64,000 bases of DNA from VBDM01 sp035499735 (GCA_035499735.1 DATJYC010000049.1:1-64000), one strand, 5' to 3'. Positions 41,145-51,194 are shown, counted from the stretch's first letter. Numbers and translations: made by a program. The notes: generated from the letters alone by a model not told the origin.

Positions 41145-42526
41145 GTTTCGCGGGCAGAAAGGCGCTGGTGCTGGGCTTGGGTGACACGGGATTGTCGATG
41201 GCGAAATGGCTGACGCGCGCCGGGGCGAGCGTGCGCGTCGCCGACACGCGTGCCGATCCGCCGCAGCTCTCCGTCCTGAAGTCGGTCCTGCCCGGGGTCC
41301 CCGCACTCTGCGGGCCGTTTCGCGAGGAAAGCTTCGCGGGCGTCGATCTCGTGGCGATGAGCCCTGGCGTGCCGCTCGCCGAGCCGCTCGTGCGGCAGGC
41401 CCTGGCCGCCGGGGCGCGTGTGCTCGGCGACGTCGAGCTGTTCGCGATCGCGGCAAAGGGAGGGAGTGCCCGCATCGTCGCGATAACGGGCACCAACGGC
41501 AAGACCACCGTGACCTCGCTTGTCGGCGCGATGGCGCGGGCCGCGGGCTACGACTGCGAGGTCGGGGGGAACATCGGCCCCACGGTGCTGGACGCGCTGA
41601 TGCGCCGCGAGGAATCGGGGAAAAGCCCCGACCTCTGGGTGCTCGAGCTCTCCAGCTTCCAGCTCGAGACCACCGATTCGCTCGACGCCACCGCCGCGAC
41701 GGTGCTCAACATCAGCGAAGACCACCTCGATCGCTACCGCGGCATCGAGGACTACGCGGCCGCGAAGGCGCGCATATTTGCCGGAGGCGGCCTCCAGATC
41801 CTCAACCGCGACGACGCCCGCACTCTGGCGATGGCGCTGCCCGGGCGCAGGACGATCACCTTCGGCCTCGGCGCCCCGCGCCGCGAAGAGGACTGGGGGC
41901 TGCTCGAGCGCGACGGCCAGCCCTGGCTCGCACAGGGCGCAAGCGCGCTCCTTTCCGTGCGAGAGATGAAGCTCGCCGGGTTGCACAACGCCGCCAACGC
42001 GCTCGCCGCGCTCGCGCTCTGCCGGGCCTTGAGCCTGCCGCTCGCGCCGCTGCTCGACGCGTTGCGCGCATTCAAGGGACTGCCGCACCGCGTCGAGCCG
42101 GTCGGCGAAGCGCGGGGCGTGCGCTGGTACGACGACTCCAAGGGCACCAACGTCGGCTCGACCGTCGCCGCGCTCGCCGGCCTCGCGCGGGGCGACTCGA
42201 AGGTGGTCCTGATCGCCGGAGGCGAGGGCAAGGGACAGGATTTCTCGCCGCTGAAGCCCGCCGTAGGCCGGTCGGCGCGAGCGCTCGTCCTGATCGGGCG
42301 CGACGCCGCGCTCATCGAGAGCGCCATCGCGGGCTCGGGCGTTCCGATCCGGCGCGCGCAGTCTATGGAGGAAGCGGTGGCGCTCGCGGGCGAGGCGGCG
42401 CGGCCGGGCGATGCGGTGCTGCTGTCGCCCGCTTGCGCGAGCTTCGACATGTTCCGCAACTACAAGCACCGCGGCGACGTTTTCCGCCTCGCGGTCGAAA
42501 GGATACTCGGTGCTGAGAAGCATTAG
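41141..42526 (+). CDS. murD: UDP-MurNAc-L-alanine:D-glutamate ligase MurD
   Basis: A 461-residue Mur ligase with an N-terminal UDP-binding Rossmann motif (VLGLGDTGLSMA), ATP loop AITGTNGKTTVTS, and the C-terminal SPACASFDMF block. GTG at 41141 overlaps the mraY stop. It overlaps ftsW by 17 bases, the longest overlap in the cluster. Confidence 0.94.
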   Translation: MSFAGRKALVLGLGDTGLSMAKWLTRAGASVRVADTRADPPQLSVLKSVLPGVPALCGPFREESFAGVDLVAMSPGVPLAEPLVRQALAAGARVLGDVELFAIAAKGGSARIVAITGTNGKTTVTSLVGAMARAAGYDCEVGGNIGPTVLDALMRREESGKSPDLWVLELSSFQLETTDSLDATAATVLNISEDHLDRYRGIEDYAAAKARIFAGGGLQILNRDDARTLAMALPGRRTITFGLGAPRREEDWGLLERDGQPWLAQGASALLSVREMKLAGLHNAANALAALALCRALSLPLAPLLDALRAFKGLPHRVEPVGEARGVRWYDDSKGTNVGSTVAALAGLARGDSKVVLIAGGEGKGQDFSPLKPAVGRSARALVLIGRDAALIESAIAGSGVPIRRAQSMEEAVALAGEAARPGDAVLLSPACASFDMFRNYKHRGDVFRLAVERILGAEKH

Positions 42527-43670
42527 CCCCGGCCGCGCGCCCCTCGCCGAGTACGACAGCGGCGTGCTCTGGGCGGCGCTGCTGCTGCTCACCTTCGGCA
42601 CCGTCATGGTGTATTCGTCGTCGATCGCCATCGCCGAGGCGAGCCACTTCACCGGCGGCAGCCCGACCTATTTTCTCCAGCGGCACGTGCTCTTCCTCGC
42701 CGCCGGAGGCCTCGCCGGCATGCTCGCCTTCCAGGTTCCGGTGCGGACGTGGCAGCAGGCCGCGCCGTGGCTTTTCATGCTGGGCGTCGCGCTGCTCGCG
42801 CTGCTGCTCGTTCCGGGGCTGGGGCGCGAGGTGAACGGAGCGCGCCGCTGGCTTTCGCTAGGCATCGGAGGCCTGCAGCCCTCCGAATTCATGAAGCTGT
42901 TCGTCGTTCTCTACGCCGCCGACTACACGGTGCGCAAGCTCGCGCTGATGCACAGCCTCAAGCGCGGCCTGCTCCCCATGTTCGCCGTGATGCTGGTCGT
43001 GGGCTGGCTGCTGCTCCGGGAGCCCGATTTCGGCGCCTTCGTGGTCGTCGCGTCGATCGCTACCGGAATCCTGTTCCTGGGCGGCATGAACGGCACCTGG
43101 TTCGCGGGGCTGCTCGTGATGATGGGTGTGGGCTTCGTGGGCCTGGTCCTGTCCTCGCCGTACCGCATGCAGCGCATCTTCGGGTTCATGGATCCCTGGT
43201 CGGACCCCTTCGGCCGCGGCTACCAGTTGTCGCACGCGCTCATCGCCTTCGGCCGCGGCGAATGGTTCGGCGTGGGCCTGGGCGCGAGCGTCGAGAAGCT
43301 GCTCTATCTGCCCGAGGCCCACACCGATTTCCTTCTCGCCGTGATCGGCGAGGAGCTGGGCTTCGCGGGAGTCCTTGCGGTGATCGCGCTGTTCTCCTGG
43401 CTCGTGCTCCGCGCGTTTGCCATCGGGCGCCAGGCGGTGGCACTGGAGCGCCCTTACGCGGCGCTCCTCGCTCAAGGGGTGGGCGTGTGGCTCGGCGTGC
43501 AGGTGTTCATCAACATGGGCGTGAACATGGGAGTGCTGCCGACCAAGGGTCTCACGCTGCCGCTCATGAGCTTCGGCGGCAGCGGGCTGGTCGCGAACTG
43601 CGTGGCCCTCGCGATCCTCCTGAGGATCGACTGGGAGAACCGCCAGATCATGCGCGGGGTGCGGGCATGA
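42510..43670 (+). CDS. ftsW: Peptidoglycan glycosyltransferase FtsW (SEDS family)
   Basis: A 386-residue SEDS membrane protein with about ten hydrophobic segments. Motifs are NGARRWLSLG, LQPSEFMKL, the catalytic Asp region REPDFGAFVV, and LPTKGLTLPLMSFGGSG near the end. It polymerises septal glycan with FtsI. GTG at 42510 is preceded by AAAGGA and lies inside the end of murD. Confidence 0.93.
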   Translation: MLRSISPGRAPLAEYDSGVLWAALLLLTFGTVMVYSSSIAIAEASHFTGGSPTYFLQRHVLFLAAGGLAGMLAFQVPVRTWQQAAPWLFMLGVALLALLLVPGLGREVNGARRWLSLGIGGLQPSEFMKLFVVLYAADYTVRKLALMHSLKRGLLPMFAVMLVVGWLLLREPDFGAFVVVASIATGILFLGGMNGTWFAGLLVMMGVGFVGLVLSSPYRMQRIFGFMDPWSDPFGRGYQLSHALIAFGRGEWFGVGLGASVEKLLYLPEAHTDFLLAVIGEELGFAGVLAVIALFSWLVLRAFAIGRQAVALERPYAALLAQGVGVWLGVQVFINMGVNMGVLPTKGLTLPLMSFGGSGLVANCVALAILLRIDWENRQIMRGVRA

Positions 43671-43692
43671 TCGCTCTCGACGCGAATCCGCC

Positions 43693-44754
43693 GTGCCAAG
43701 AACCGTCATGATCGCCGCAGGCGGAACGGGCGGCCACGTGTTTCCGGGTCTCGCCGTCGCCGACTTCATGCGCGCGTGCGGCTGGCGCGTCGTATGGCTG
43801 GGGTCCGCCACCGGAATGGAAGCGGGGCTCGTCGCGGGCCGCGGCTACGAAATGGTGGCGGTGAGGTTCTCGGGCGTGCGAGGCAAGGGTCCGCTCGCCC
43901 TCGCGCTCCTGCCGCTCAAGCTGCTGCTCGCCTTCTGGCAGAGCGCGCGCGCGATCCTCGCGAAGCGTCCCGACGTGATCCTCGGCATGGGCGGCTACAT
44001 GTCGTTTCCCGGAGGCATGATGGCGGCGCTCCTCGGCCGGCCGCTCGTAATCCACGAGCAGAATTCCGTGGCGGGCCTTGCGAACCGTGTTCTTGCCGGC
44101 GTGGCCGACCGGGTGCTGTGCGCCTTTCCCGGCGCGCTCCGCGGTGCGACGCAAGCGGGCAATCCGGTGCGCCCCGAGATCGCCGCGATCCCTCCGCCGG
44201 AGGCGCGCTACGCGAAGCGCTCGGGCCCGCTCCGCCTCCTGGTGGTGGGCGGAAGCCTCGGCGCGAGGGCGTTGAACGAGGTCGTCCCGCGGGCGCTCGC
44301 GCTACTGTCTGCGGCGAAGCGACCCGTCGTGACCCATCAATCGGGCGCGCAGCACCTCCAGTCGCTCGAGGCGGCGTACGCGGCAGCGGGAGTGCAGGCG
44401 AGCACGCTGGCGTTCATCGGCGACATGGCCGGCGCCTACGCCGAAGCCGACCTCGCGCTATGCCGCGCCGGAGCGACCACGGTCGCGGAGCTTGCGGCAG
44501 CCGGTGTCGCTAGCTTTCTCGTTCCCTTTCCCCACGCGGTGGACGACCACCAGACCACCAACGCGCGCTTCCTCGCCGACGCCGGGGCGGCCGTGCTCCT
44601 GCCCCAGGGCGAGCTCACCGCCGAGCGCCTCGCGGAGCTGATCGCCGAATGCGACCGCGGGCGCCTCGCCGCCATGGCCGTGCGTGCCCGCTCGCTCGGC
44701 CGGCCGGACGCGACCGCCGCCGTGGCACGCGCGTGCATGGAGCTCGCCCCGTGA
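43693..44754 (+). CDS. murG: UDP-GlcNAc:lipid I N-acetylglucosaminyltransferase MurG
   Basis: A 353-residue GT28 glycosyltransferase producing lipid II at the inner membrane face. The N-terminal IAAGGTGGHVFPGLAVAD loop, MGGYMSFPGGMMA, VIHEQNSVAGLANR, and the donor-binding CRAGATTVAELAAAG motif are all present. GTG at 43693 gives the usual N-terminus. It overlaps murC by 4 bases. Confidence 0.95.
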   Translation: MPRTVMIAAGGTGGHVFPGLAVADFMRACGWRVVWLGSATGMEAGLVAGRGYEMVAVRFSGVRGKGPLALALLPLKLLLAFWQSARAILAKRPDVILGMGGYMSFPGGMMAALLGRPLVIHEQNSVAGLANRVLAGVADRVLCAFPGALRGATQAGNPVRPEIAAIPPPEARYAKRSGPLRLLVVGGSLGARALNEVVPRALALLSAAKRPVVTHQSGAQHLQSLEAAYAAAGVQASTLAFIGDMAGAYAEADLALCRAGATTVAELAAAGVASFLVPFPHAVDDHQTTNARFLADAGAAVLLPQGELTAERLAELIAECDRGRLAAMAVRARSLGRPDATAAVARACMELAP

Positions 44755-46148
44755 AGCACAAGGTCAAGCGCATTCATTTCGTCGGGATCGGCGGCTCGGG
44801 GATGAGCGGCATTGCGGAAGTGCTGCTGAATCTCGGCTACCAGGTCAGCGGATCCGATCTCGCGGCGAACGCCGCGACCGAGCGCCTCGCATCGCTAGGG
44901 GCGAAGGTCACGCTGGGGCACAGCGCCGACAGCGTCGCATCGGCGGACGCCGTGGTGGTTTCCACCGCGGTGCCGCCGCACAACGTCGAAGTCGTCGCGG
45001 CGAAGGCGAAGCGCATCCCGGTGGTGCCCCGCGCGCTGATGCTCGCGGAGCTCATGCGCCTGAAGCAGGGGATCGCGGTCGCGGGGACACACGGCAAGAC
45101 GACGACGACGAGCCTCGTCGCGAGCGTGCTCGCCGAGGGCGGCCTCGACCCGACCTTCGTGATCGGCGGGCGTCTGGTGAGCGCGGCGTCAAACGCGCGC
45201 CTCGGCGCGGGCGAGTTCATCGTCGTGGAGGCCGACGAATCCGACGGCTCCTTTCTCCAGCTGCAGCCCGTGGCGGCGGTCGTGACCAACATCGACGCCG
45301 ACCACATGGAGACCTACCAGCACGACCTGGTGCGGCTGAAGCAGGCGTTCATCGGATTTCTGCAGAACCTGCCTTTCTACGGGAGCGCGATCCTCTGCGC
45401 CGACGACGTCGGAGTGCGCGAGATCATGCCCCTGGTCGCCAAGCCGATCGTCACCTACGGCCTGCGCGACGACGCGATGGTCCGGGGCGTCGACATCGCC
45501 GCCGGGGAGCGCATGCGTTTCAAGGCGCTGCGCGAAGGTGCGGCGCCCCTGGAGATCACCCTCAATCTCCCCGGCCGACACAACGTCCAGAACGCGCTTG
45601 CCGCGATCGCCGTGGCCACGGAGCTCGGTGTTCCGGACGCCGCGATCCGCAAGGCGCTCGCCGAATTCCGCGGCGTCGGGCGGCGATTCCAGCGCTACGG
45701 CGAAGTGCCGCTTGTCACTGACGGCAAGGCGCCCGGGAGCTTCACCCTGATAGACGACTACGGGCATCACCCCGCCGAGATGCGCGCGACGCTCGACGCC
45801 GCACGCGGCGCCTTTCCTGGCCGGCGCATCGTGCTCGCGTTCCAGCCGCATCGATACACCCGCACGCGCGATCTCTTCGAGGATTTCGTCAAGGAGCTGT
45901 CCGGGGTGGATGCCCTGCTGCTCGCGGACGTCTACCCCGCGGGCGAGGCGCCCATCGCCGCCGCGGACGGCCGCTCGCTCGCCCACGCGATCCGGATCGC
46001 GGGGAAGGTCGAGCCGGTGTTCGTCGAGAAGATCTCCGACATGCCCGCGGCGATACGCAAGCTCGCCAGGCCCGGCGACGTCGTGCTCACGATGGGCGCG
46101 GGCTCGATCGGGAGCGTGCCGGCGGCGCTTCTCAAGGGCGGCGAATGA
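44751..46148 (+). CDS. murC: UDP-MurNAc:L-alanine ligase MurC
   Basis: A 465-residue Mur ligase. The N-terminal IHFVGIGGSGMSGIAEVL, ATP loop VAGTHGKTTTTS, DESDGSF and the DDYGHHPAE motif are characteristic. It adds L-alanine, the first peptide residue. GTG at 44751 overlaps murG, and the stop overlaps murB. Confidence 0.95.
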   Translation: MKHKVKRIHFVGIGGSGMSGIAEVLLNLGYQVSGSDLAANAATERLASLGAKVTLGHSADSVASADAVVVSTAVPPHNVEVVAAKAKRIPVVPRALMLAELMRLKQGIAVAGTHGKTTTTSLVASVLAEGGLDPTFVIGGRLVSAASNARLGAGEFIVVEADESDGSFLQLQPVAAVVTNIDADHMETYQHDLVRLKQAFIGFLQNLPFYGSAILCADDVGVREIMPLVAKPIVTYGLRDDAMVRGVDIAAGERMRFKALREGAAPLEITLNLPGRHNVQNALAAIAVATELGVPDAAIRKALAEFRGVGRRFQRYGEVPLVTDGKAPGSFTLIDDYGHHPAEMRATLDAARGAFPGRRIVLAFQPHRYTRTRDLFEDFVKELSGVDALLLADVYPAGEAPIAAADGRSLAHAIRIAGKVEPVFVEKISDMPAAIRKLARPGDVVLTMGAGSIGSVPAALLKGGE

Positions 46149-47071
46149 AAATGACCGAGCCGATCGCCAAGCCCGCCGCCTCCTTGCGCGGCGTCCTGCG
46201 GCTGAACGAGCCGATGGCGAAGCACGTCAGCTGGCGCACCGGCGGCGTCGCGGCGCGCGCGTATTCCCCCGCGGACGCCGCGGATCTCGCGGTTTTCCTC
46301 GCGACGCTGCCCGGGGGCGAGCCCGTGTGCTTCGTCGGCCTGGGAAGCAATCTGCTGGTGCGCGACGGCGGCTACCGCGGCACCGTGGTGCTGATGCATG
46401 ACCCCGGCGGTGCCATGCGCCTCGAGGGCGATCTGGTTTTCGCGGAGGCCGGCACGGCGTCTCCCAAGGTGGCGCGTTTCGCCGCAACGCACGGGCTCGA
46501 AGGCGCGGAGTTCCTGGCGGGCGTTCCGGGGACCGTGGGCGGCGCGCTCGCGATGAACGCCGGCTGCTACGGCTCTGAGACCTGGGACGTCGTCGCGAGG
46601 GTGCTCACGGTATCGCGCGCGGGCAGCCTCACCGAGCGCAAGCCGGAGGAGTTCGAGACGGGCTATCGGCGCGTCGGGCTGCCTCGCGCGAAGCTCGGCG
46701 AGGACGAGTGGTTCCTCGCCGCCTGGTTCCGCTTCCGGCCCGGGGACGAGAAGGCGGCGCGGCGCCGCATCAAGGAGCTGCTGGCGCGGCGCCTCGCCAC
46801 GCAGCCGCTCGAGCTCCCCAACGCCGGCTCGGTGTTCCGCAACCCCCCAGGAGACCACGCCGCGCGCCTGATCGAGGCGGCGGGGCTGAAGGGCCGCGAG
46901 ATCGGCGGCGCCCGGATCTCGGAAAAGCACGCAAATTTCATCGTCAACCCCAAGGGCAGGGCGCGCGCCTCCGACATCGAGGCGCTGATCGCGCTGGCCC
47001 GCACGACGGTGCATCAGCGCTTCCGGATCGACCTGATCCCCGAAGTCCGCATCGTCGGGGAGGCCGCGTGA
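46145..47071 (+). CDS. murB: UDP-N-acetylenolpyruvoylglucosamine reductase MurB
   Basis: A 308-residue FAD enzyme reducing UDP-GlcNAc-enolpyruvate to UDP-MurNAc. The FAD site FVGLGSNLLVRDGGYRG, GVPGTVGGALAMNAGCYG, and the catalytic region NAGSVFRNPPGDHA with a conserved serine are present (type IIa-like length). Location between murC and ddl is found in several betaproteobacterial and Gram-positive clusters, but not in Escherichia coli. Confidence 0.93.
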   Translation: MKMTEPIAKPAASLRGVLRLNEPMAKHVSWRTGGVAARAYSPADAADLAVFLATLPGGEPVCFVGLGSNLLVRDGGYRGTVVLMHDPGGAMRLEGDLVFAEAGTASPKVARFAATHGLEGAEFLAGVPGTVGGALAMNAGCYGSETWDVVARVLTVSRAGSLTERKPEEFETGYRRVGLPRAKLGEDEWFLAAWFRFRPGDEKAARRRIKELLARRLATQPLELPNAGSVFRNPPGDHAARLIEAAGLKGREIGGARISEKHANFIVNPKGRARASDIEALIALARTTVHQRFRIDLIPEVRIVGEAA

Positions 47072-48006
47072 AGCCTGCAGACTTCGGAAAGGTCGCGGTG
47101 CTGATGGGCGGCGTCTCCGCCGAGCGCGCCGTCTCGCTCAGGAGCGGAGGGCGGGTGCTCGCGGCGCTGAAGGCGAAGGGAGTAGACGCCCACGCCTTCG
47201 ACCCCAAGGAGCGGGGCATCGGCGCGCTAGCGGATGGGGGCTTCGACCGGGCGTTTGTCATCCTCCATGGCCGCTACGGCGAGGACGGCACGATCCAGGG
47301 CGCGCTCGAGCTCCTTGGGATCCCCTACACGGGGTCGGGCGTGCTCGCGAGTGCGCTCGCCATGGACAAGTGGCACGCGAAGCTCGTGTGGCAGTCGTGC
47401 GGGATACCGACGCCGCGCGGCGAGCTTCTCGCGCACGGCGCAGACATGCAGGCGGTCGCGACGCGCCTCGGCCTCCCGCTGATGGTAAAGCCGGCGAACG
47501 AAGGCTCGTCGATCGGCATGACCAAGGTGAAGAGCGCGCGCGACCTTCCCGAGGCGTACGCCCTCGCGGCGAACTACGACCGCGTCGTGATCGCCGAAGC
47601 CTTCGTGGACGGCGTGGAACTCACCGCGGGAATCCTCGCGGACAAGCCGCTGCCCCTCATCAAGCTGGAGACCCCGCGCGAGTTCTACGACTACGAGGCG
47701 AAATACAGCGCGGAAGACACCCGCTATCTCATTCCCTGCGGGCTGCCTCCGGACGCAGAGCGCATCGTCCAGGACGAGGCCCTGTTCGCCTTCAAGGCTC
47801 TGGGCTGCAGCGGATGGGGCCGCGTCGACCTGATGCTCGATCGCACCGGCAAACCGTACTTCCTCGAGGTGAACACCTCGCCCGGGATGACCGACCATTC
47901 GCTGGTACCCATGGCGGCGCGCCACGCCGGGCTGTCGTTCGAGGACTTGTGCATCCGCATCCTCGAATCCGCGCGGCTGGAGAAAGGAAGCGCGCGTGTG
48001 GGATAA
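47068..48006 (+). CDS. ddl: D-alanine--D-alanine ligase
   Basis: A 312-residue ATP-grasp ligase. The VLMGGVSAERAVSLRSG start, FVILHGRYGEDGTIQG, GLPLMVKPANEGSSIGM, and FLEVNTSPGMTDHS motifs mark a DdlB-type enzyme. It makes the D-Ala-D-Ala used by MurF. The GTG start overlaps murB by 4 bases; the end overlaps ftsQ by 11. Confidence 0.95.
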   Translation: MKPADFGKVAVLMGGVSAERAVSLRSGGRVLAALKAKGVDAHAFDPKERGIGALADGGFDRAFVILHGRYGEDGTIQGALELLGIPYTGSGVLASALAMDKWHAKLVWQSCGIPTPRGELLAHGADMQAVATRLGLPLMVKPANEGSSIGMTKVKSARDLPEAYALAANYDRVVIAEAFVDGVELTAGILADKPLPLIKLETPREFYDYEAKYSAEDTRYLIPCGLPPDAERIVQDEALFAFKALGCSGWGRVDLMLDRTGKPYFLEVNTSPGMTDHSLVPMAARHAGLSFEDLCIRILESARLEKGSARVG

Positions 48007-48760
48007 CCCCCGCCTCGCCAATGCCGCGGCCGGCGCCTTCGCCGCGCTCGCGCTCGCTCTGCTCGCGTATGCCGGCGTGCGCGTTCTCCTCGACTCGCCC
48101 GAGTTCCTTCTCAAGAGCATCGTGGTCGAGGGCAGCGTGCAACGGGTGGAGCGGGGTGAGATCGTCCATGCGTTGCAGGGACGCCTTCGCGGCACATTCT
48201 TCACCGTGGACCTGGAGTCGGTCCGGTCGCTGTTCGAAGGCATCCCCTGGGTGAGGCGCGCCGAGCTGCGGCGCGTATGGCCGGACTCCATCGAGGTGCG
48301 CGTCGAGGAGCAGGTTGCCCTTGCGCGCTGGGGCCAGGGCAAGAAGGCGCAGCTTGTCAATGCGCAGGGCGAGCTCTTCCACGGGCAGAGCGATGAGCCG
48401 CTCCCGGTTCTCGCCGGTCCCGCGGGTACCGAGGGGGAGGTCGCGCGGCGCTTCATCGGGTTCCGGGACCTGCTTGCTCCGCTCGGCCTCGAGCCCAGGC
48501 AGGTGCTGTTGTCGCCGCGCCTGGCGTGGCAGCTCAGGCTCTCGAACGGCCTCACGGTCCAGCTCGGGCGGGACACCGACAAAGACCGGGTCGAGGATCG
48601 GCTCGCACGCTTCGCTTCGGTGTTTCCCCAGACCCCGGCCGACGTGCGCGAGCGCGTCGACTACGTCGACCTGCGCTATCCCAACGGATTTGCGGTTCAC
48701 GTGGATGAGCGGATCACGGAGAAGCCGCGGTCCGGGCCCGGCCCGCACAGGCGAGTCTGA
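47996..48760 (+). CDS. ftsQ: Cell division protein FtsQ
   Basis: A 254-residue bitopic protein. One membrane segment (AFAALALALLAYAGVRVLL, about 14-32) is followed by a POTRA domain (LKSIVVEGSVQRVERGEI) and the FtsQ beta domain with the FFTVDLESVRSLFEGIPWV and RVEEQVALARWG blocks. It recruits FtsL, FtsB and FtsW/I. GTG at 47996 has AAAGGAAG upstream. Confidence 0.92.
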   Translation: MWDNPRLANAAAGAFAALALALLAYAGVRVLLDSPEFLLKSIVVEGSVQRVERGEIVHALQGRLRGTFFTVDLESVRSLFEGIPWVRRAELRRVWPDSIEVRVEEQVALARWGQGKKAQLVNAQGELFHGQSDEPLPVLAGPAGTEGEVARRFIGFRDLLAPLGLEPRQVLLSPRLAWQLRLSNGLTVQLGRDTDKDRVEDRLARFASVFPQTPADVRERVDYVDLRYPNGFAVHVDERITEKPRSGPGPHRRV

Positions 48761-48761
48761 C

Positions 48762-49991
48762 ATGGCGAGAGACAACAAGAACCTCATCGTCGCGCTCGAC
48801 ATCGGCACCTCCAAGGTCGTGGCGGTCGTCGCCGAGCTCTTCCCTGACGGCCGCATGGACATCATCGGCATGGGCGGGCACGACTCCAAGGGCCTGAAGA
48901 AGGGCGTGGTCGTGAATATCGAGTCCACGGTGAACGCCATCCAACGCACCCTCGAGGAAGCCGAGCTGATGGCCGACTGCAAGATCGAGCGCGTCTTCAC
49001 CGGCATCGCGGGAAGCCACATCAAGAGCTTCAACTCCACCGGAATGGTGGCGATCAAGGACAAAGAGGTCACCCAGACCGACGTCGAGCGCGCAATCGAG
49101 ACGGCCCGTGCGATGCCGATCCCCACCGATCAGCAGGTACTGCACATCCTCACTCAGGAATTCATCATCGACGGCCAGGATGGCGTCCGCGAGCCGCTCG
49201 GCATGAGCGGCGTGCGCCTCGAGGTGAAGGTCCACATCGTGACCGGCGCGGTGTCAGCCGCGCAGAACATCGTGAAATGCGTCCGCCGCTGCGGCCTCGA
49301 GGTCAACGACCTGATCCTGCAGCCGCTCGCCTCCTCGCTCGCGGTGCTGACCGAGGACGAGAAGGAGCTCGGCGTGTGCCTGGTAGACATCGGGGGCGGC
49401 ACGAGCGACATCGCGGTATTCCGCGAGGGCGCGATCCGCCACACCGCGGTGGTGCCGATCGCGGGCGACCAGATCACGAACGACATCGCCATGGCCCTGC
49501 GCACGCCCACCTCCGAGGCGGAGGAGCTCAAGGTGCGCCACGGCTGCGCGCTCAGGCAGCTTGCCGAGGCGGGCCAGATGATCGAGGTCGCCGGCGTGGG
49601 CGACCGGCCGCCGCGGATGCTCTCGCGCCAGACGCTGGCCGAGGTCATCGAGCCGCGGGTCGAGGAGCTCTACTCCCTCATCCAGCAGGTGCTGCGCGAC
49701 TCGGGCTACGAGGAGCTGCTGTCCTCGGGGATCGTTCTCACCGGCGGTTCCGCCGTGATGCAGGGCATGGCGGAGCTCGGCGAGGAGATCTTTCACATGC
49801 CGGTGCGCCTCGGAATCCCGCGTTACACCGGCTCACTCGCCGATGTGGTCCGCAGCCCGCGCTACGCCACCGCCGTGGGGCTTCTGCTCGAGGGCGTGGT
49901 GCAGACGCAGCGAGGCCTCGTCGCGCGGCAGGGCGGATCGCTCAAGCAGATCGGAAGAAGGATGCGCGAATGGTTCCAGCGGAATTTCTAG
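48762..49991 (+). CDS. ftsA: Cell division protein FtsA
   Basis: A 409-residue actin-like ATPase. Phosphate and adenosine motifs IVALDIGTSKVVAVV, CLVDIGGGTSDIAVF and GIVLTGGSAVMQGM are visible, and a C-terminal amphipathic helix (IGRRMREWFQRNF) acts as the membrane tether for FtsZ. The ATG lies one base after the ftsQ stop. Confidence 0.95.
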   Translation: MARDNKNLIVALDIGTSKVVAVVAELFPDGRMDIIGMGGHDSKGLKKGVVVNIESTVNAIQRTLEEAELMADCKIERVFTGIAGSHIKSFNSTGMVAIKDKEVTQTDVERAIETARAMPIPTDQQVLHILTQEFIIDGQDGVREPLGMSGVRLEVKVHIVTGAVSAAQNIVKCVRRCGLEVNDLILQPLASSLAVLTEDEKELGVCLVDIGGGTSDIAVFREGAIRHTAVVPIAGDQITNDIAMALRTPTSEAEELKVRHGCALRQLAEAGQMIEVAGVGDRPPRMLSRQTLAEVIEPRVEELYSLIQQVLRDSGYEELLSSGIVLTGGSAVMQGMAELGEEIFHMPVRLGIPRYTGSLADVVRSPRYATAVGLLLEGVVQTQRGLVARQGGSLKQIGRRMREWFQRNF

Positions 49992-50039
49992 AGTTGTACG
50001 CAGGCAGGTGTTCTTTACTTCACCCGGAAGGAGGTCAGC

Positions 50040-51194
50040 ATGTTTGAAGTCGTTGAGATTCCAGTAAGCGGCACCGTGATCAAGGTCATCGGTGTCGGTG
50101 GCGCCGGAGGCAACGCCGTCGACCACATGATCCGAAACGGCGTGGCCGGGGTCGAGTTTGTCACCGCGAACACCGACGCCCAGGCGCTGTCGCGGACCCT
50201 GGCCAAGAACCAGATCCAGCTTGGATCGACCGGGCTGGGCGCTGGGGCGAAGCCCGAGGCCGGACGGTCGGCGGCGATGGAGGCGCGCGACCAGATCGCC
50301 GACGCCCTGCACGGCTCGCACATGGTCTTCATCACCGCGGGGATGGGCGGCGGCACGGGCACCGGAGCGGCGCCCATTGTCGCGGAAGTCGCCAAGGAGA
50401 TGGGCATCCTCACCGTCGCGGTGGTGACCAAGCCCTTCTCTTTCGAGGGCGCCCGGCGACTTCAATCGGCAGAACTGGGCATCGAGGAGCTGTCCCAGCA
50501 CGTCGACTCGGTCATCGTGATCCTCAACGAGAAGCTCGAGGAAGTCCTGGGCGACGACGTGTCGATGGAGGAGGCGTTCTCCGCAGCCGACAGCGTGCTC
50601 AAGAACGCGGTCGCGGGGATCTCCGAGATCATCAACGTGCCAGGCCTCATCAACGTCGACTTCCAGGACGTGCGCACCGTCATGGCCGAGCAGGGAATGG
50701 CGATGATGGGCTCGGCCGCCTCCTCGGGGGTCGACCGTGCGCGCATCGCCGCGGAGCAGGCCGTCGCCTGCCCGCTGCTCGAGGGCGTGAACCTCTCCGG
50801 AGCGCGCGGTGTGGTCGTGAACATCACCGCGAACAAGTCGAGCCTCAAGCTGCGCGAGACCAAGGAGGTGATGAACACCATCCGCGGCTTCGCGGCGGAC
50901 GACGCGACCATCATCTTCGGCGCGGTCTACGACGACCCCATCGGCGAGGAGCTGCGCGTCACGGTGATCGCCACGGGTCTGGGCCAGCCGCAGGCCGCGC
51001 GGGCGATGAAGCCCAAGCTGGTACAGAAGACTGGCACCGACAACATGCCGGTGGCGAGCGGCGTGGACTACCGCGTGCTCGACGAGATGCCCGCGGTGAT
51101 CCGCAAGAACCGCGCCTCGACTATCGAGGCGCTGCAGGCGAACGGAGTGGACAAGTACGACATCCCCGCATTTCTTCGCAAGCAAGCCGACTAG
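50040..51194 (+). CDS. ftsZ: Cell division protein FtsZ
   Basis: A 384-residue tubulin homologue forming the Z ring. The GTP signature GGGTGTGAAP and N-terminal IKVIGVGGAGGNAVDHM are present. The C-terminal conserved tail DKYDIPAFLRKQAD, which binds FtsA and ZipA, is intact. A strong AAGGAGG precedes the ATG, and a 48-base gap separates it from ftsA, so it may also have its own translation or transcription control. Confidence 0.97.
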   Translation: MFEVVEIPVSGTVIKVIGVGGAGGNAVDHMIRNGVAGVEFVTANTDAQALSRTLAKNQIQLGSTGLGAGAKPEAGRSAAMEARDQIADALHGSHMVFITAGMGGGTGTGAAPIVAEVAKEMGILTVAVVTKPFSFEGARRLQSAELGIEELSQHVDSVIVILNEKLEEVLGDDVSMEEAFSAADSVLKNAVAGISEIINVPGLINVDFQDVRTVMAEQGMAMMGSAASSGVDRARIAAEQAVACPLLEGVNLSGARGVVVNITANKSSLKLRETKEVMNTIRGFAADDATIIFGAVYDDPIGEELRVTVIATGLGQPQAARAMKPKLVQKTGTDNMPVASGVDYRVLDEMPAVIRKNRASTIEALQANGVDKYDIPAFLRKQAD

